A DNA stretch of 64,000 bases from Perca fluviatilis. Lineage: Eukaryota > Chordata > Actinopteri > Perciformes > Percidae. Numbering within the stretch: position 1 is the stretch's first letter; the number at the start of each line of letters is the position of its first letter. The stretch is taken from positions 32,692,079-32,756,078 of the forward strand of contig NC_053114.1 in the NCBI RefSeq assembly GCF_010015445.1. The letters are read 5' to 3'. Positions 34,129 through 44,220 of this stretch are shown here, piece by piece. The notes under the pieces are model-generated. The model saw only the letters and a program-made list of their open reading frames with translations, was not told the origin of the DNA and did not search any database. Made by a program: the position numbers and the translations under genes.

Positions 34129-35305
34129 TAGGGCTGAAACGATTCCTCGAATAATTTGATTACAAAAAATCCTCGAAGCAAAATTCTTTGCCTCGAAGCT
34201 TCGTTAAATCAATGTAATTAAGGTTGTATGGCTCACTGTGTTTCCGCACGGAGGATTATTACTAGCGCACAAGAGGTTTGCGCTTCTGCGGACACAACAC
34301 AAGCACAGACAGTATATAAACACAAGACTGACGGCCCAGATTACAAATGAAAGAAGACGAAAATAGCGAGGGTCTAAGAGGAGAGACAGGCGAGAGAAAA
34401 CGACAGTTTGGGGTCATTTTAAGCTGCAAACATGCTGCTACATCACCTCTGTAACAAACATCCAGTGTACTCATCCATGCCACGGAGCCAACCCGACACA
34501 AGGTAGCTAACGTCTGCTGCTCTCTGTTTACACAATTAGCCTACAGCATGCTACTCTGCTAATAGCGATGTTTTACACAACTAGCCTACAGCATGCTACT
34601 CTGCTAATAGCAATGTTTTACACAACTAGCCTACAGCATGCTACTCTGCTAATAGTGATGTTTTACCAAGCTAAAACGAAAGCTGTCGGTTTGTAATCTA
34701 ACTGTTTATTAGTTTGCTTCTAATCTTTGGAAACTTAGCTGCTGCTGGAGACAAACCGGCTCCTCCCCCCAGCATGGCTACTTAATATGCACGTGAATGA
34801 CGTCATCATGCATTCTTTATTCTTTCTCCTCACCATAGATATATCTATGCTCCTCACTGTGTATTAGGCTTCTAAAAATGTGTCCCCCAGAACAGTGTAG
34901 TGGAATACCCCTGCTGTAAGCTTTGTACAGTCACATTTACCCTCTGGTCAGTGAACAGCTCCTTTGCATATCCAGTGTAAAGAGCCAGAGGCAACAAGGG
35001 GAATGGGGTGAAAAATATTAACATTTGGGCCACCAAAAATGTACTATTGTAATGTATTTTTTTTAAGGGTCTTGGAATTTGGCAATAAAAAATGTTGCTT
35101 TTTCTAAAAAGGGAAACCTGTCTTTTGTATATATACACAAGTGACAGGTTTCCTTTTTTTTTTAAGTAAACAGTAATAATAAATATTTACTATTGCTGTT
35201 TACTAAGTTTTTCTTACTAAGTATTTCTTATCCGATTACTCGATTAATCGATGGAATAATCGGTAGAATACTCAATTACTAAAATAATCGATAGCTGCAG
35301 CCCTA
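34129..35305. mobile_element. hAT element at the inversion junction
   Basis: Left end TAGGGCTGAAACGATTCC, right end ATAGCTGCAGCCCTA, with terminal runs of CGATTAATCGAT words. The left flank is atctagag (34121-34128). Its matching duplication is not at the right end (ttgtgatg) but at 35417-35424 as ctctagat, next to a 65-bp stub of the same right terminus in opposite orientation. This shows a rearrangement after insertion. A 45-bp tandem repeat lies inside. Confidence 0.85.
34526..34666. repeat. 45-bp tandem repeat, ~3 copies
   Basis: Three head-to-tail units containing AGCCTACAGCATGCTACTCT, 45 bp apart (34538, 34583, 34628), differing at one or two bases. Confidence 0.93.
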
Positions 35306-35424
35306 TTGTGATGTGCAATGTGGAGGGGAGTATAGGAGACTCAAAGATAGTGGTGAAATAGGTGATGATGACATCAGTCTGATTTGGAACAGTGATGGGA
35401 TCCCCGTTTTTAAAAGCTCTAGAT
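35306..35424 (+). pseudogene. CACTA transposase, upstream piece in + orientation
   Basis: Translates as CDVQCGGEYRRLKDSGEIGD, then SLIWNSDGIPVFKSS. The DGxPVFKSS block directly precedes the IWPIQ block in fish TNP2-like transposases; IWPIQ is found on the other side of the hAT on the opposite strand (34085-34120). The orientation is therefore reversed relative to its own downstream half. Confidence 0.7.
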
Positions 35425-35489
35425 TAGGGCTGCAGCTATCGATTATTTTAGTAATCGAAATATTCTACCGATTATTCCATCGATTAATC
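35425..35489. mobile_element. 65-bp hAT terminus stub
   Basis: TAGGGCTGCAGCTATCGATT through TCGATTAATC is the reverse complement of the right end of the 34129-35305 hAT. It is preceded by ctctagat and directly joined to transposase 3' sequence, so the rest of the hAT and the transposase middle were deleted. Confidence 0.85.
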
Positions 35490-35870
35490 ACAGAATTGTG
35501 AATTTGGTCGTTTCTGGTGCAACAAATTGTGTTTTGGTCAAGGAGCTTGTTAAGTCTGGAAGGAAGCTGTGCAGGGACACAACACTTAATATTGCATCAA
35601 GCTTTGTGTATGAAGTGTCTGAGTGCAATATAGTGTATGCCGTCCATCCAGAGTCATTGACACGCAAATGTGTCATGGTTGAATCCAGGGAGAAGGTATA
35701 TGTTATTGCTCTGCCAAACAACATTGAATGAGACTAATGTGGCTGAGCATCAAGAAAATTGCCATAAGCTGAGTACTGCAAAGAAGTCCCAAGATTCCCT
35801 GAGACCTATTGAAATGACATGTAAGTACAATATCTGTACAAAGAATTACTGTTCTTTACCTGTTACATAA
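35490..35870 (+). pseudogene. CACTA transposase 3' end, right arm
   Basis: Reads NLVVSGATNCVLVKELVKSG, then SLTRKCVMVESREKVYVIAL and stops. It is near-identical to the minus-strand copy at 32772-33010 and provides the LINE-free version of the sequence across the 30888/32772 breakpoint. Confidence 0.75.
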
Positions 35871-36019
35871 AGTGACCCTTCTGTCAATCAAGTGTTTGTG
35901 CATTAATACATGATGGTAACAGTGTAGATAAACAAAATGAATTTACATGTCTTAGTCCACACTGCAGCATTGTAGCATGACCCTTTAAGAAATCAGCCTA
36001 ACAATGTCAATACACTTTC

Positions 36020-36708
36020 CATTAGTAGGCAAAAGTAAATTAATACATTTCCACTAAAAGTTTTTGCATTTTAGAATATTTTATGACAGTACTTTGATAT
36101 GCTAATAAAAGTACACTTATATTTTAGTGCAGTTTGTTTACAGTGTACTAAGATTACACTACTGATAAAGTGAAATCAGTGTACACTTTCAAAAATTACA
36201 CTAAAAATAAGTGTACTTACTATAAGTACACTAAGTTACCACTATACATTTTTGTATTTTAACATATTTTATGAAAGTACTCGGATATGCCACTAAAAAT
36301 ACACTTATTTTAGAGTGTACTGTATAAAGTGTACAGAAGTCACACTTCTAATGAAGTGAGATCATACTACGTACTAACAATTTACAAAAAATATACAGTA
36401 CACTGAATTGCCACTCTAAGTATGTCAAATTTAATACACAAACAAAATAAACTTCTATACAATTTAAAATACATTAACAACAAAGTACACTTTCAAAAAG
36501 TACATTTAAAAAATAATTTGATTACTGGTAAATTAGTATACTTACTTTTTGGACTGAAGTTGAACTTAATTACATCTATTTTGAAGTATACTTTTAAAAA
36601 GTACATATTAAATACTCTTTAAATAAAGTACAACAAGCATACTTGTTTTATACTTCATGTACTTCATTCGTATTTCTAATACACTAAAGTATACTACTTT
36701 TTTACCTG
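36020..36708. repeat. Right subterminal array of the CACTA composite
   Basis: Mirror image of 29873-30580, with AAGTGTACTT/AAGTATACTT words and a terminal GTATACTACTTTTTTACCTG. Confidence 0.7.
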
Positions 36709-37254
36709 AGACGGTCGGTCAGTTAAGGCGCAGTCGCAGCGGTAGCCGTCATTGCCGGTAACGTACTCATATGACAGAATGCACGGACCGAAGCTTTGTA
36801 ACTAGCGAGCACGTTCTTACTGCTGCTGCGGTACAGTATCTTCCTTGAACATACGCTCCAGAAGCAAGCACCCGGCTACCTCAATTTGAGGCACCAAGTG
36901 GTAAACCGCTTCCCTTCGCCACCCTTTTCCTCTTGTCCTATCCATGCCCACCGCCATTTGTTTTAAACTCCTTTCTCAAATAAAGCTGTATCTAAATGCT
37001 CCAGGTTTGATAAACTTTGCCTCAAGTTTTTTAGCCACGTTACCACGGAGACAACACCACACTCACGCTTTTCGGCAAAGAACCGCTCTACTTTGCATGC
37101 GATTGGCTAGAACTCGTTTCATTGGTAGGTGGAAGTACGATGATTGGTTTAAACCCAGCAAATCAAAAACAAATCCCATGTGGACTTTTATAATTAATTT
37201 TTAATTATTTTATAAAATAGTCATACACCGGAAATCCAGCACCAGGCCAGAGTA
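36709..37254. other. No gene recognised
   Basis: CpG-moderate sequence to the right of the CACTA composite. An 86-codon frame at 36944-37204 has no recognised domain. Confidence 0.4.
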
Positions 37255-37430
37255 GGCAAGGAAAGGAAAGGCAGCTTTATTTGTATAGCACATTTCAGCA
37301 ACAGGGCAATTCAAAGTGCTTTACATAAAACATTAAAGAGCAGTTAGAAAACAATTAAAAACAATTTAAAAACATTAAAAGACAAGAATAAAATTTACAG
37401 TGCAGTATAAGAATTTAAAGATTTTTGGCT
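37255..37430. repeat. Common teleost interspersed repeat (TTTATTTGTATAGCAC type)
   Basis: GGCAGCTTTATTTGTATAGC, CACATTTCA and CAATTCAAAGTGCTTTACAT followed by A-rich units. This is the pattern of a widespread fish repeat, probably a LINE 3' end in reverse orientation. Confidence 0.5.
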
Positions 37431-37650
37431 CATCTCACCAACAATGGGTCCTGAGCCTTCACATGGCTTGGAGGTTTCGTTACCCATGATGACAGAAACT
37501 TTAGTATATTTTTCAATGTGATCATCAGCACAATGCTAGGTTATTTTTTCAGCAAACCTTTGTCAAAACCCGGAACGGACTCGCAGACCGTCTCTTATCT
37601 TTGTTTTTAATTTAATAGTCTTGCAGACTATGCCTGTTCAATTGTAATTG

Positions 37651-37824
37651 TGAAGACTCTCGGCCTATCTTTGTATACTGTGTGGACTCTCGGCCTATCT
37701 TTGTATACTGTGTGGACTCTCGGCCTATCTTTGTATACTGTGTGGACTCTCGGCCTATCTTTGTATACTGTGTGGACTCTCGGCCTATCTTTGTATACTG
37801 TGTGGACTCTCGGCCTATCTTTGT
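37651..37824. repeat. 30-bp minisatellite, ~6 near-identical copies
   Basis: Unit ctatctttgtatactgtgtg followed by gactctcggc, repeated at exactly 30-bp spacing with the central copies identical. It is in-frame divisible, so both strands show repeated peptides that are not genes. Confidence 0.97.
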
Positions 37825-39171
37825 AAGTTTCTTACACACACAGTACAGTACTTTAAGCCCTGGCTATAAGGAAAAAGCTAATATCAATTAATGTAATTCA
37901 TTTTGTGTAGCAGAACAAAGTGTTTTTTATTCTTTTCTATCAATCATTGATTTTCTGTTGACTCCATGAGGGATTTCCTTACAGTCTATGGGGATTTCCC
38001 ATCCTGTGTTGTGGAACCACTTGTCTATGGTGGTCTTGAATCATGTTATTTGAAGACACAACAGCAGAGAGAAGAAAATATGCATTGAGTTAGATGTCTC
38101 AATTAATGGAATCTTCACACTCTTGACCCTAAATATGGAGGCTTCCTGTTGTTTTGTTCAGCAGCATTTCTATGCCGTCAAGAAAAAACTTCACAGTAAA
38201 ATGTCTTCGGCAAAGACTGTTACCATGTACCACCTGTTAATATTATACTCTTACTGAACAACTTCACAGTGTGGGTTCAGATGTTAACAGTAGGGGAGAG
38301 AAGTTAGTAGGACTAGGTGTTAGAAATGCTAAGATATGTGGGCAGGTGCTACAGTACAGAAATAGGCATGTGTGTGTGTGCTGTGTGTTTGCATACATGC
38401 TGTATGGTTACACTGCAATGTATGGTTAGTGTGTGAGTGGGTATTTTGCATGTCTCCCTCCTTTAGAGAGTGGAAACAAAAAGTGAACAGAAATTACAGC
38501 AACAAGTCTCCATGTCCCATGTTAGACGAGAGTCCTGTAGTGTAATCATACCTCTGATTACAACCACCAAGATTATGCTGATGAGAGAATTGCAGAGCAA
38601 CCATCTCTGTAATCTCTGACACACTGTGGCACATTCAGAAATTCACACAGACACACCTGTAGGCAAGCGAAACACAATGATATGCATGCACAGCTGCTTT
38701 GTGTGCTCTGAATGTGCACCACTGAATGCATAGATGCTTAAATCAAAAGCACACATGCCACAGAAATTGACCCTTCGCTAAGCCACGCCAGAAAACCGCC
38801 ACAGGCCAATCGTGGCTTAGCAACCGTAACTAGGCACGGGAGGTCTGTCAAGCTTTCGAATGAGGGAAACACGCCAAAGCGTTGTGCAAATCCGATACCC
38901 GGTATCCTAAAAGTTTGGATAGGGTGGTGGAATTTTTTCCCTTCCCGAAACTCAAAACCCAAGGGGAGAAATGTCGGGCAGGGATCAAGCAGTGTGGCAG
39001 GCCCCATTCACAACTAGCTAAATGTCGACAAGATTAACAAAAACACCTACGTTTGCTCCAAGGCAAGAATACGCTAATGTTAGCTAGCTAGCTAACTCAG
39101 CTCAGCATTGCTTGGAAATAATGACGGTTCTTTGTTCATAATGCATATATTTGAACGTAAAATAAAGGACG
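37825..39171. other. No gene; short TG-rich area
   Basis: TGTGTG-rich sequence near 38370-38440. About 38775-39010 is a CpG-richer stretch with AAGCCACGCC and CGTGGCTTAGC in inverted arrangement. It may be the edge of a repeat, but no ends were paired. Confidence 0.4.
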
Positions 39172-40056
39172 ATTCCGGCGCAAAACGAACCTAGGGGATA
39201 ATAACAGATGTGTACTCACTCAATCTCTCTCTGGGACATGTTTACATGCTAATCGAATGTGTTCGTAGCTTGAAAGGAGCTAGCGCAGACCGCTGATTAG
39301 CTTACAACGCTAGCTAGCTAGTATTCGGGGCACAGGGAAAGTAAAAACAAAACGCTATTTATACAACTAAAAAGGCTCAAAATATCACCAGACTTCAACG
39401 GTAGTATAATGAGAGTCCCTTAATGTTAACCGAAGCATTGGGAACTGTGTAAGTGTACCAGTTTATTGAACGAAGAGCTGCGGGAGCTCCGTGAAAGGGC
39501 GAGAGAGAGAGAGCGCTACCGGTAGTAGTAGCTAGTAGGTAAGTACAGCCCTGTTTATCAGAGAGGGGAAATCTTCAGACTGTACAAAACACAGCGTCTC
39601 TTGGGTGTTGCGACGCAACAGGTACCATTCTATGCAACACAGACACTCCTGTTCGGTGGCCATAGCTTCACAATGTCCGCAGGTACACCACCAGTTTCCC
39701 GAAGTACGAGGCTGTGTTGTGGCATTGACTACCGGTAGCTCTCTTTCTTTCTCGTAGCCCTTTCACGGAGCTCCCGCAGCTCTTAGTTCAATGCACTTAC
39801 AATGTTCTCAATGCTTCGGTTAACATTAAGGGACCCTCATTATGCTACCGTTGAAGTGTGGTGATATATTTGAGCCTTTTTAGTGGCATAAATAGCGATC
39901 CGTTTTTACTTTCCCTGTGCCCCGAATACTAGCGTTGTAAGCTAATCAGCGGTCCGCGCTAGCTTGTTTCAAGCTACAAACACATTTGATTAGCATGAAA
40001 ACATGTCCCAGAGCGATCGAGTGGGTACACATCTGTTATAAAGGTTCGTTTTGCGA
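39172..40056. mobile_element. Foldback element with ~320-bp inverted arms
   Basis: The left arm (about 39172-39524) and right arm (about 39733-40056) are imperfect inverted copies. Matching words include CGCAAAACGAACCT, CAAACGCTATTTAT, ACTAAAAAGGCTCAAA, CCGAAGCATTG and GCTGCGGGAGCTCCGTGAAA. The loop is ~210 bp. No transposase or certain target duplication was found; many fish foldbacks of this type are TTAA or hAT derivatives. Confidence 0.8.
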
Positions 40057-40157
40057 AGCAACAGTAACTAAGGAGGGCGGGGCTCAATTGCTGGCCTGGA
40101 AGGGATGGTGAAATATTCTACAGCTAGTGGTGGCAGGCGGCTGGTAATTGACACACC

Positions 40158-40164
40158 AAAAAAA

Positions 40165-40251
<87 letters not shown>
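40158..40251. repeat. A-run joined to (CA)n
   Basis: About 22 A residues followed by about 35 CA units. Confidence 0.96.
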
Positions 40252-40255
<4 letters not shown>

Positions 40256-40490
40256 TGAGATGAACAGGGGCCTGTTGCACAAAAGTAGAATGAAGAATTC
40301 CAGGATAACTGAAAAAGCGCAGCTTGACTTAGTGTGACCCGCTCATCGCGGCTTAATCGGTTGCACGTTTGCCGAGCCAGGATAAGTAGGTGAAGCTATG
40401 TCAAGCCAGGTGTACATAGCTGGGATAAGTGCACGTTCATGGCTTTCTTAAATAGACCACGGTATCGATCACAGATTTACTGATGCAGAA

Positions 40491-40630
40491 ATGGAGAAGA
40501 CATGTGCAGCATATGTTTCACCCGCTGAGCAGCAGCTTCTAATGGAAAATTACAAGGAGGTGAAACATATAATATGCAAAAAGGGAAATACGGCTCTTAT
40601 CAAACGGGAAAAAAAGCCCAACAGACAATA
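40491..40630 (+). pseudogene. SANT/Myb-like Harbinger protein, 5' fragment
   Basis: The frame starts MEKTCAAYVSPAEQQLLMEN and continues YKEVKHIICKKGNTALIKRE to a stop at 40627-40629. The PAEQQxLMxxYxEVKxIIxxKGNT pattern is the first half of the SANT-like DNA-binding protein encoded by Harbinger elements (relatives of MSANTD/NAIF1). In a shifted frame, GGACCGACTGAAT gives DRLN, the expected continuation, so a frameshift ends the ORF early. About 47 of an expected 200-300 codons remain, and the second trihelix half is missing. Confidence 0.7.
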
Positions 40631-40729
40631 GTGGACCGACTGAATATGTATGGATTTAAAAAAAATCTACTTAGTCACTCCACGTTTTAATTGCTTTAAT
40701 ATGCTTGTTTTATGTGTTGGTTTTATTGC

Positions 40730-40815
40730 TGTATCTGTTTTTATGTGCTAAATGTGCTGGTTTTAGTGTAAAGTGTCTTTGAGTAGCCTGTAAAGCACTA
40801 TATAAATAAAATTTA
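40730..40815 (+). repeat. LINE 3'-tail-like fragment
   Basis: GTAAAGTGTCTTTGAGTAGC, CTGTAAAGCACTATATAAAT and AAATTTATTATTATT resemble the 3' end of fish L2/Rex-type LINEs, which end in short ATT/TAA repeats. Confidence 0.5.
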
Positions 40816-41177
40816 TTATTATTTAGCCTACTTTGCCTTAAAAGTGAGCAGAGGGAATTCTTGTTCCTCGGGAAATTTACCCTAAGGACTAGGCTTAATT
40901 TCAAACCCTTATTCATAATGCGAGAATGTTTTACAACCATATGCACAAATCTCCATAAGCTATGTCTAATTCTAAATATCTTTCTACAATTAATGTTCAT
41001 ACAGAACAAGCATGACTGGACAAAAACTAGAAAAATAAGTGACTTCAATACACACTGTAAGCATATCTGTAAAACAATGTAACCTGTTATTATTCATGTT
41101 TTTTTATTCTCACTCCCAAGCTCAAAGATGACAAGTGACAGCACCAAAATAAAATGATTAAGAAACATTGTGGCATT

Positions 41178-41275
41178 CCAACACATTCTCACTCCCATTT
41201 GGTAAAAAAGGACGTTTGATCAGGTGCCAATGTCGTCGTTATTGAAGCTAAAAGTCCCCTTTTAGAGTCCGCTGC
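41178..41275. repeat. Solo end of the 48882-type repeat family
   Basis: ATTCTCACTCCCATTTGG, AAGGACGTTTGATCAGGTGC and GTCGTTATTGAAGCTAAAAG match the reverse complement of about 49222-49294. No partner end or tRNA-like core is nearby. Confidence 0.6.
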
Positions 41276-41517
41276 ACGGTGTGGGAGGATCCCCCTGCCT
41301 CCCCCTGCCTCCCCCCGCCTCCCCGCGTTGCACGGGGCACATTTCACGGGGACAGCAGCGGAGGAAAAGCCCACTTCCTCCGTATCGTCCCACTTTATCT
41401 CAGGGTGCCAGTGCAACCATTTCTTACCATCCAAACAACTGCAGTAGTAGGATTTAAATCAAACTCATGACAGGAATAGTGACAAGTAGCCTAATGCATG
41501 TTAATAAAATGAAGCCG

Positions 41518-41550
<33 letters not shown>

Positions 41551-41795
41551 AAAAAATTTATTTTTCCGCCCGCCCCCCCCGGTTAAAAAAAAAAAAAAAA
41601 CCACTTGTTTTAATCTTTCGTGTGTGTTTTGTGGGGCGCCCCCGCCCCCCTATTAATAATAAAATTCTTCGCCGTTCTGGCTGGGTTTAATTCAACCTGC
41701 TTTTGTGCAACCAAATCAAAGCTAAATTCATCCAGGATAACCTGAATATCCCGGCTTAATCCCTTATCTTGGTTTTGTGCAACAGGCCCCTGGAA

Positions 41796-42109
41796 TGTAT
41801 GTTTGTGTGCGCATGTTGAGTATGTGTTTGTGTATGCATTTCGTTTGTGTGTGTGTGTGTGTGTGTATGACTATGCCTGTGTGGGTCCAGAAACTCCTCA
41901 TCACTTTACAAACTCAAAATGACATCTCCCAGAGGTGTGTCAAATGTCTGTGTGCTCCTTCTCATTGTGTGTAGGCTTGCGTGTCTGTGTGTAGCTGGTT
42001 GGAAATTACTGTACTCCTTCTTGGGACTATACATTTCGAGGGCCCAGGGGTGATGTGGATGCAACTAAGATATGCCCTCATATAACAACACTGGCCTAAT
42101 GTAAGCCAG
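41796..42109. other. No gene; TG-rich
   Basis: TG-rich sequence with a short perfect TG run at about 41846-41867; nothing else recognised. Confidence 0.4.
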
Positions 42110-42520
42110 AAAGTAATTGTGAGACTAAAGACCCCCTCCAATTCTCATTTTCTTCTCCAATCTAAAAGCAAATCTCAGGTGGCAGTGGACGAGTGTGCGC
42201 CTGTAAATATGGCACCCCTTCTAATTAAGTCTTCAGGTTCCCCGACTTTATTGTGGTGCTCGGACTGCGCAGTGCCAGCAGTAATAATTAAAGACAAGCC
42301 CTCTTCGGTGGATGTGTTTTATTCCCAGATTTAATTACCTTTATTAATCAGAGGAAAGATGCGGAAAAAATCTTAAGGAGAATGGATCTGCGGTGCAGCC
42401 TACTTATTTGTTTTTAGCTCACAGCTCCAGTGATATTGCATTGTGCTTTTGGTTGCATATAAGTGGATGTGATAATGATAAATTATGAGATATTTCCAAA
42501 AGATAAAACATTACGCAGGC
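42110..42520. other. Candidate conserved non-coding element
   Basis: An unrepeated, balanced-composition stretch with several homeodomain-like TAATTA/ATTAA cores (TAATTAAAGACAAG, TTTAATTACCTTTATTAATC). It has no ORF of note and no transposon hallmark. By style it resembles vertebrate developmental enhancers. This is compositional judgement only. Confidence 0.2.
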
Positions 42521-43560
42521 TGTTATTCAGAGCTGGGGAACTTATATTATAACTTCTAAATGAGAGCAGGGGTACAGCCATTTAGCTGCTGGTGTTGCTG
42601 GTGAGGGACTACTTAGTGGCCTTTCACCATCAATTACTTTAATTCCCTTTGAGAAAAAAAAGCACAGCAATGACAACAAACAAGTCAACAATACCTGTAA
42701 AAGAACAGATAAGCCATAACAGTGGACTATGTTTGAACAGGGTGCATAAAAGGAGCAGAGAGGCTTGCTGGGACAACGGTAGTGTGGGCTTCTGTTTGAA
42801 GGAGCCTTGCAGCTTTGAATATCTCTTTTGCCTCTCTCCTCGCAAAACAAACAGGACCACACAGCCCACATCCAAGCAAGTATCAAAGTATTTTAGGATT
42901 AAGTCCTTTTTGGGTCATCTTTTTTATGCTGCTCCAACTGCCAACAATTTCAAGGAATACGAACAGCAAGAAAGAGAGAAAAGACAGGTGCTGCTCTGCA
43001 CCGGAGATACTCGGCGGCCAGCCCCAGGCGTGAAGCAAGTCTCTCAGCAGTGTGGAGTAACGTTACAACAAACCCTTTACCCCCCCGGTGCTGAAAACAT
43101 CCCAAAAGTGACTGACGTGAAGTTAACTGTAGTCCTAATAAATTGCCTGGAGTTCAAAAAAGCGGAAGGACGTCCAACCGAAAATGAGGGACATCCGGTG
43201 GATCTTCTGGCAGCACCGGAGCAATCCCCCTAAATGAATTGTCGTCCATATAGACTACATAAACAATTAATGTGAGGGATCACTTTTTTAAATTGCTATC
43301 CACCTGAATTTTCATCTGCTCTAAAGGATGTTGAATCAGCATGAAAACTTTGATGTCTCATGCTTCAATTTTGAGGTCTGAAAAAGCATGCTATTGTGTT
43401 CATGTAACAGTGATTTTCAAATTACATTTACTCTAATGTAAGCAGCAAGCGAACTTGATATAGATTCCTGTACTGCTTAACGGGAAAAAGAAAAGAGGAA
43501 AATAATGGTAAAAAGGTAAGATAAGGACAAAGTAAGGTACAAAAAAAACAATACAGCATA
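42521..43560. other. No gene supported
   Basis: Contains the longest apparently non-repetitive plus-strand open frame of the window (42649-43233, 194 codons). Its translation has no recognisable domain, no flanking splice pattern, and an overlapping minus frame of 114 codons. I treat it as chance. Confidence 0.45.
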
Positions 43561-43640
43561 TTTAAAGTCACAATAATATTGTATTGTGACACAAGTATCA
43601 TGATTATATCGTATCGTGACATGTATGTTCTCCCAGATAA
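43561..43640. repeat. Fragment of a TATCGTATCGTGA-type hAT MITE
   Basis: AATATTGTATTGTGACAC, then ATTATATCGTATCGTGAC matches the right side of the repeat at 57203-57575; only one end is present. Confidence 0.5.
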
Positions 43641-43900
43641 TTCGTACTGGCTGTCAAATGTTTGCAGCATTCGTCGAGTGTTAGTGAGATAAACTACAGA
43701 CTCTGTACTACATTTAACAATTATTTATTAAACATATATATAATTCATAAATTATATCTATCTATATGGCTATCTGCCGCATGGCGAGTAAATGTTTGTA
43801 CCAAAATAGTTCTGTTTTTCAGTCCCTCATTTTGGCGAAGATGCAGCTACTTTCTTCTGCAGGTCGGAGCTTCGTGGCGGGGCCCAACACCCCACCCCCC

Positions 43901-44049
<149 letters not shown>

Positions 44050-44220
44050 TAACCATTTATTTATGTCCACATAAAGAAAAATATTACAGGGACACAAATA
44101 CTACAGATGCAATACAATGCAAGACACAAACTCATGGACCAGTGACACGCAGCATATCTTCACAATATCACAAGCGCAAAACTCACTTCTCGAGAGTATA
44201 AGTAGCACAATACTCACTTC

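Larger units (their letters stand above)
29873..36708. mobile_element. Palindromic CACTA (EnSpm)-type composite transposon
   Basis: Both outer ends are the same terminus in inverted orientation: left CAGGTAAAACAAGTAGTATAC, right (reverse complement) CAGGTAAAAAAGTAGTATAC. Each arm's outer ~0.7 kb is an array of AAGTGTACTT/AAGTATACTT words, like the subterminal repeats of En/Spm elements. Inward, both arms continue into the same transposase 3' region (30690-30888 on -, 35490-35870 on +). The core holds TNP2-like transposase pieces, a LINE insertion and a hAT at the inversion junction. No 5' CACTA terminus and no clear target duplication is seen. It is best explained as an inverted duplication of one element's 3' half. 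Confidence 0.75.
40265..41792. mobile_element. PIF/Harbinger-like transposon remnant
   Basis: Left end CAGGGGCCTGTTGCACAAAA, right end (reverse complement) CAGGGGCCTGTTGCACAAAA; a 20-bp perfect TIR with flanking gaa at 40262-40264 and 41793-41795 as a 3-bp duplication. The left third has a SANT/Myb-like ORF remnant. No DDE nuclease ORF remains. Later insertions include a LINE-tail fragment (about 40730-40815), a fragment of the 48882-type repeat (41178-41275) and long A-runs (41519-41600). The superfamily call rests on the 3-bp duplication plus the SANT remnant. Confidence 0.75.

Noticed and set aside
37651..37824. CRISPR-like array
   Set aside because: Copies are directly adjacent with no unique spacers, and the genome is vertebrate.
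37612..37891. Repeated 10-residue peptide ORFs on both strands
   Set aside because: The 30-bp minisatellite is divisible by three, so open frames and repeated peptides follow automatically; no flanking coding signal.
42649..43233. 194-codon ORF as a gene
   Set aside because: No domain recognised, no splice pattern or promoter, and an overlapping antisense frame of 114 codons; best read as chance.
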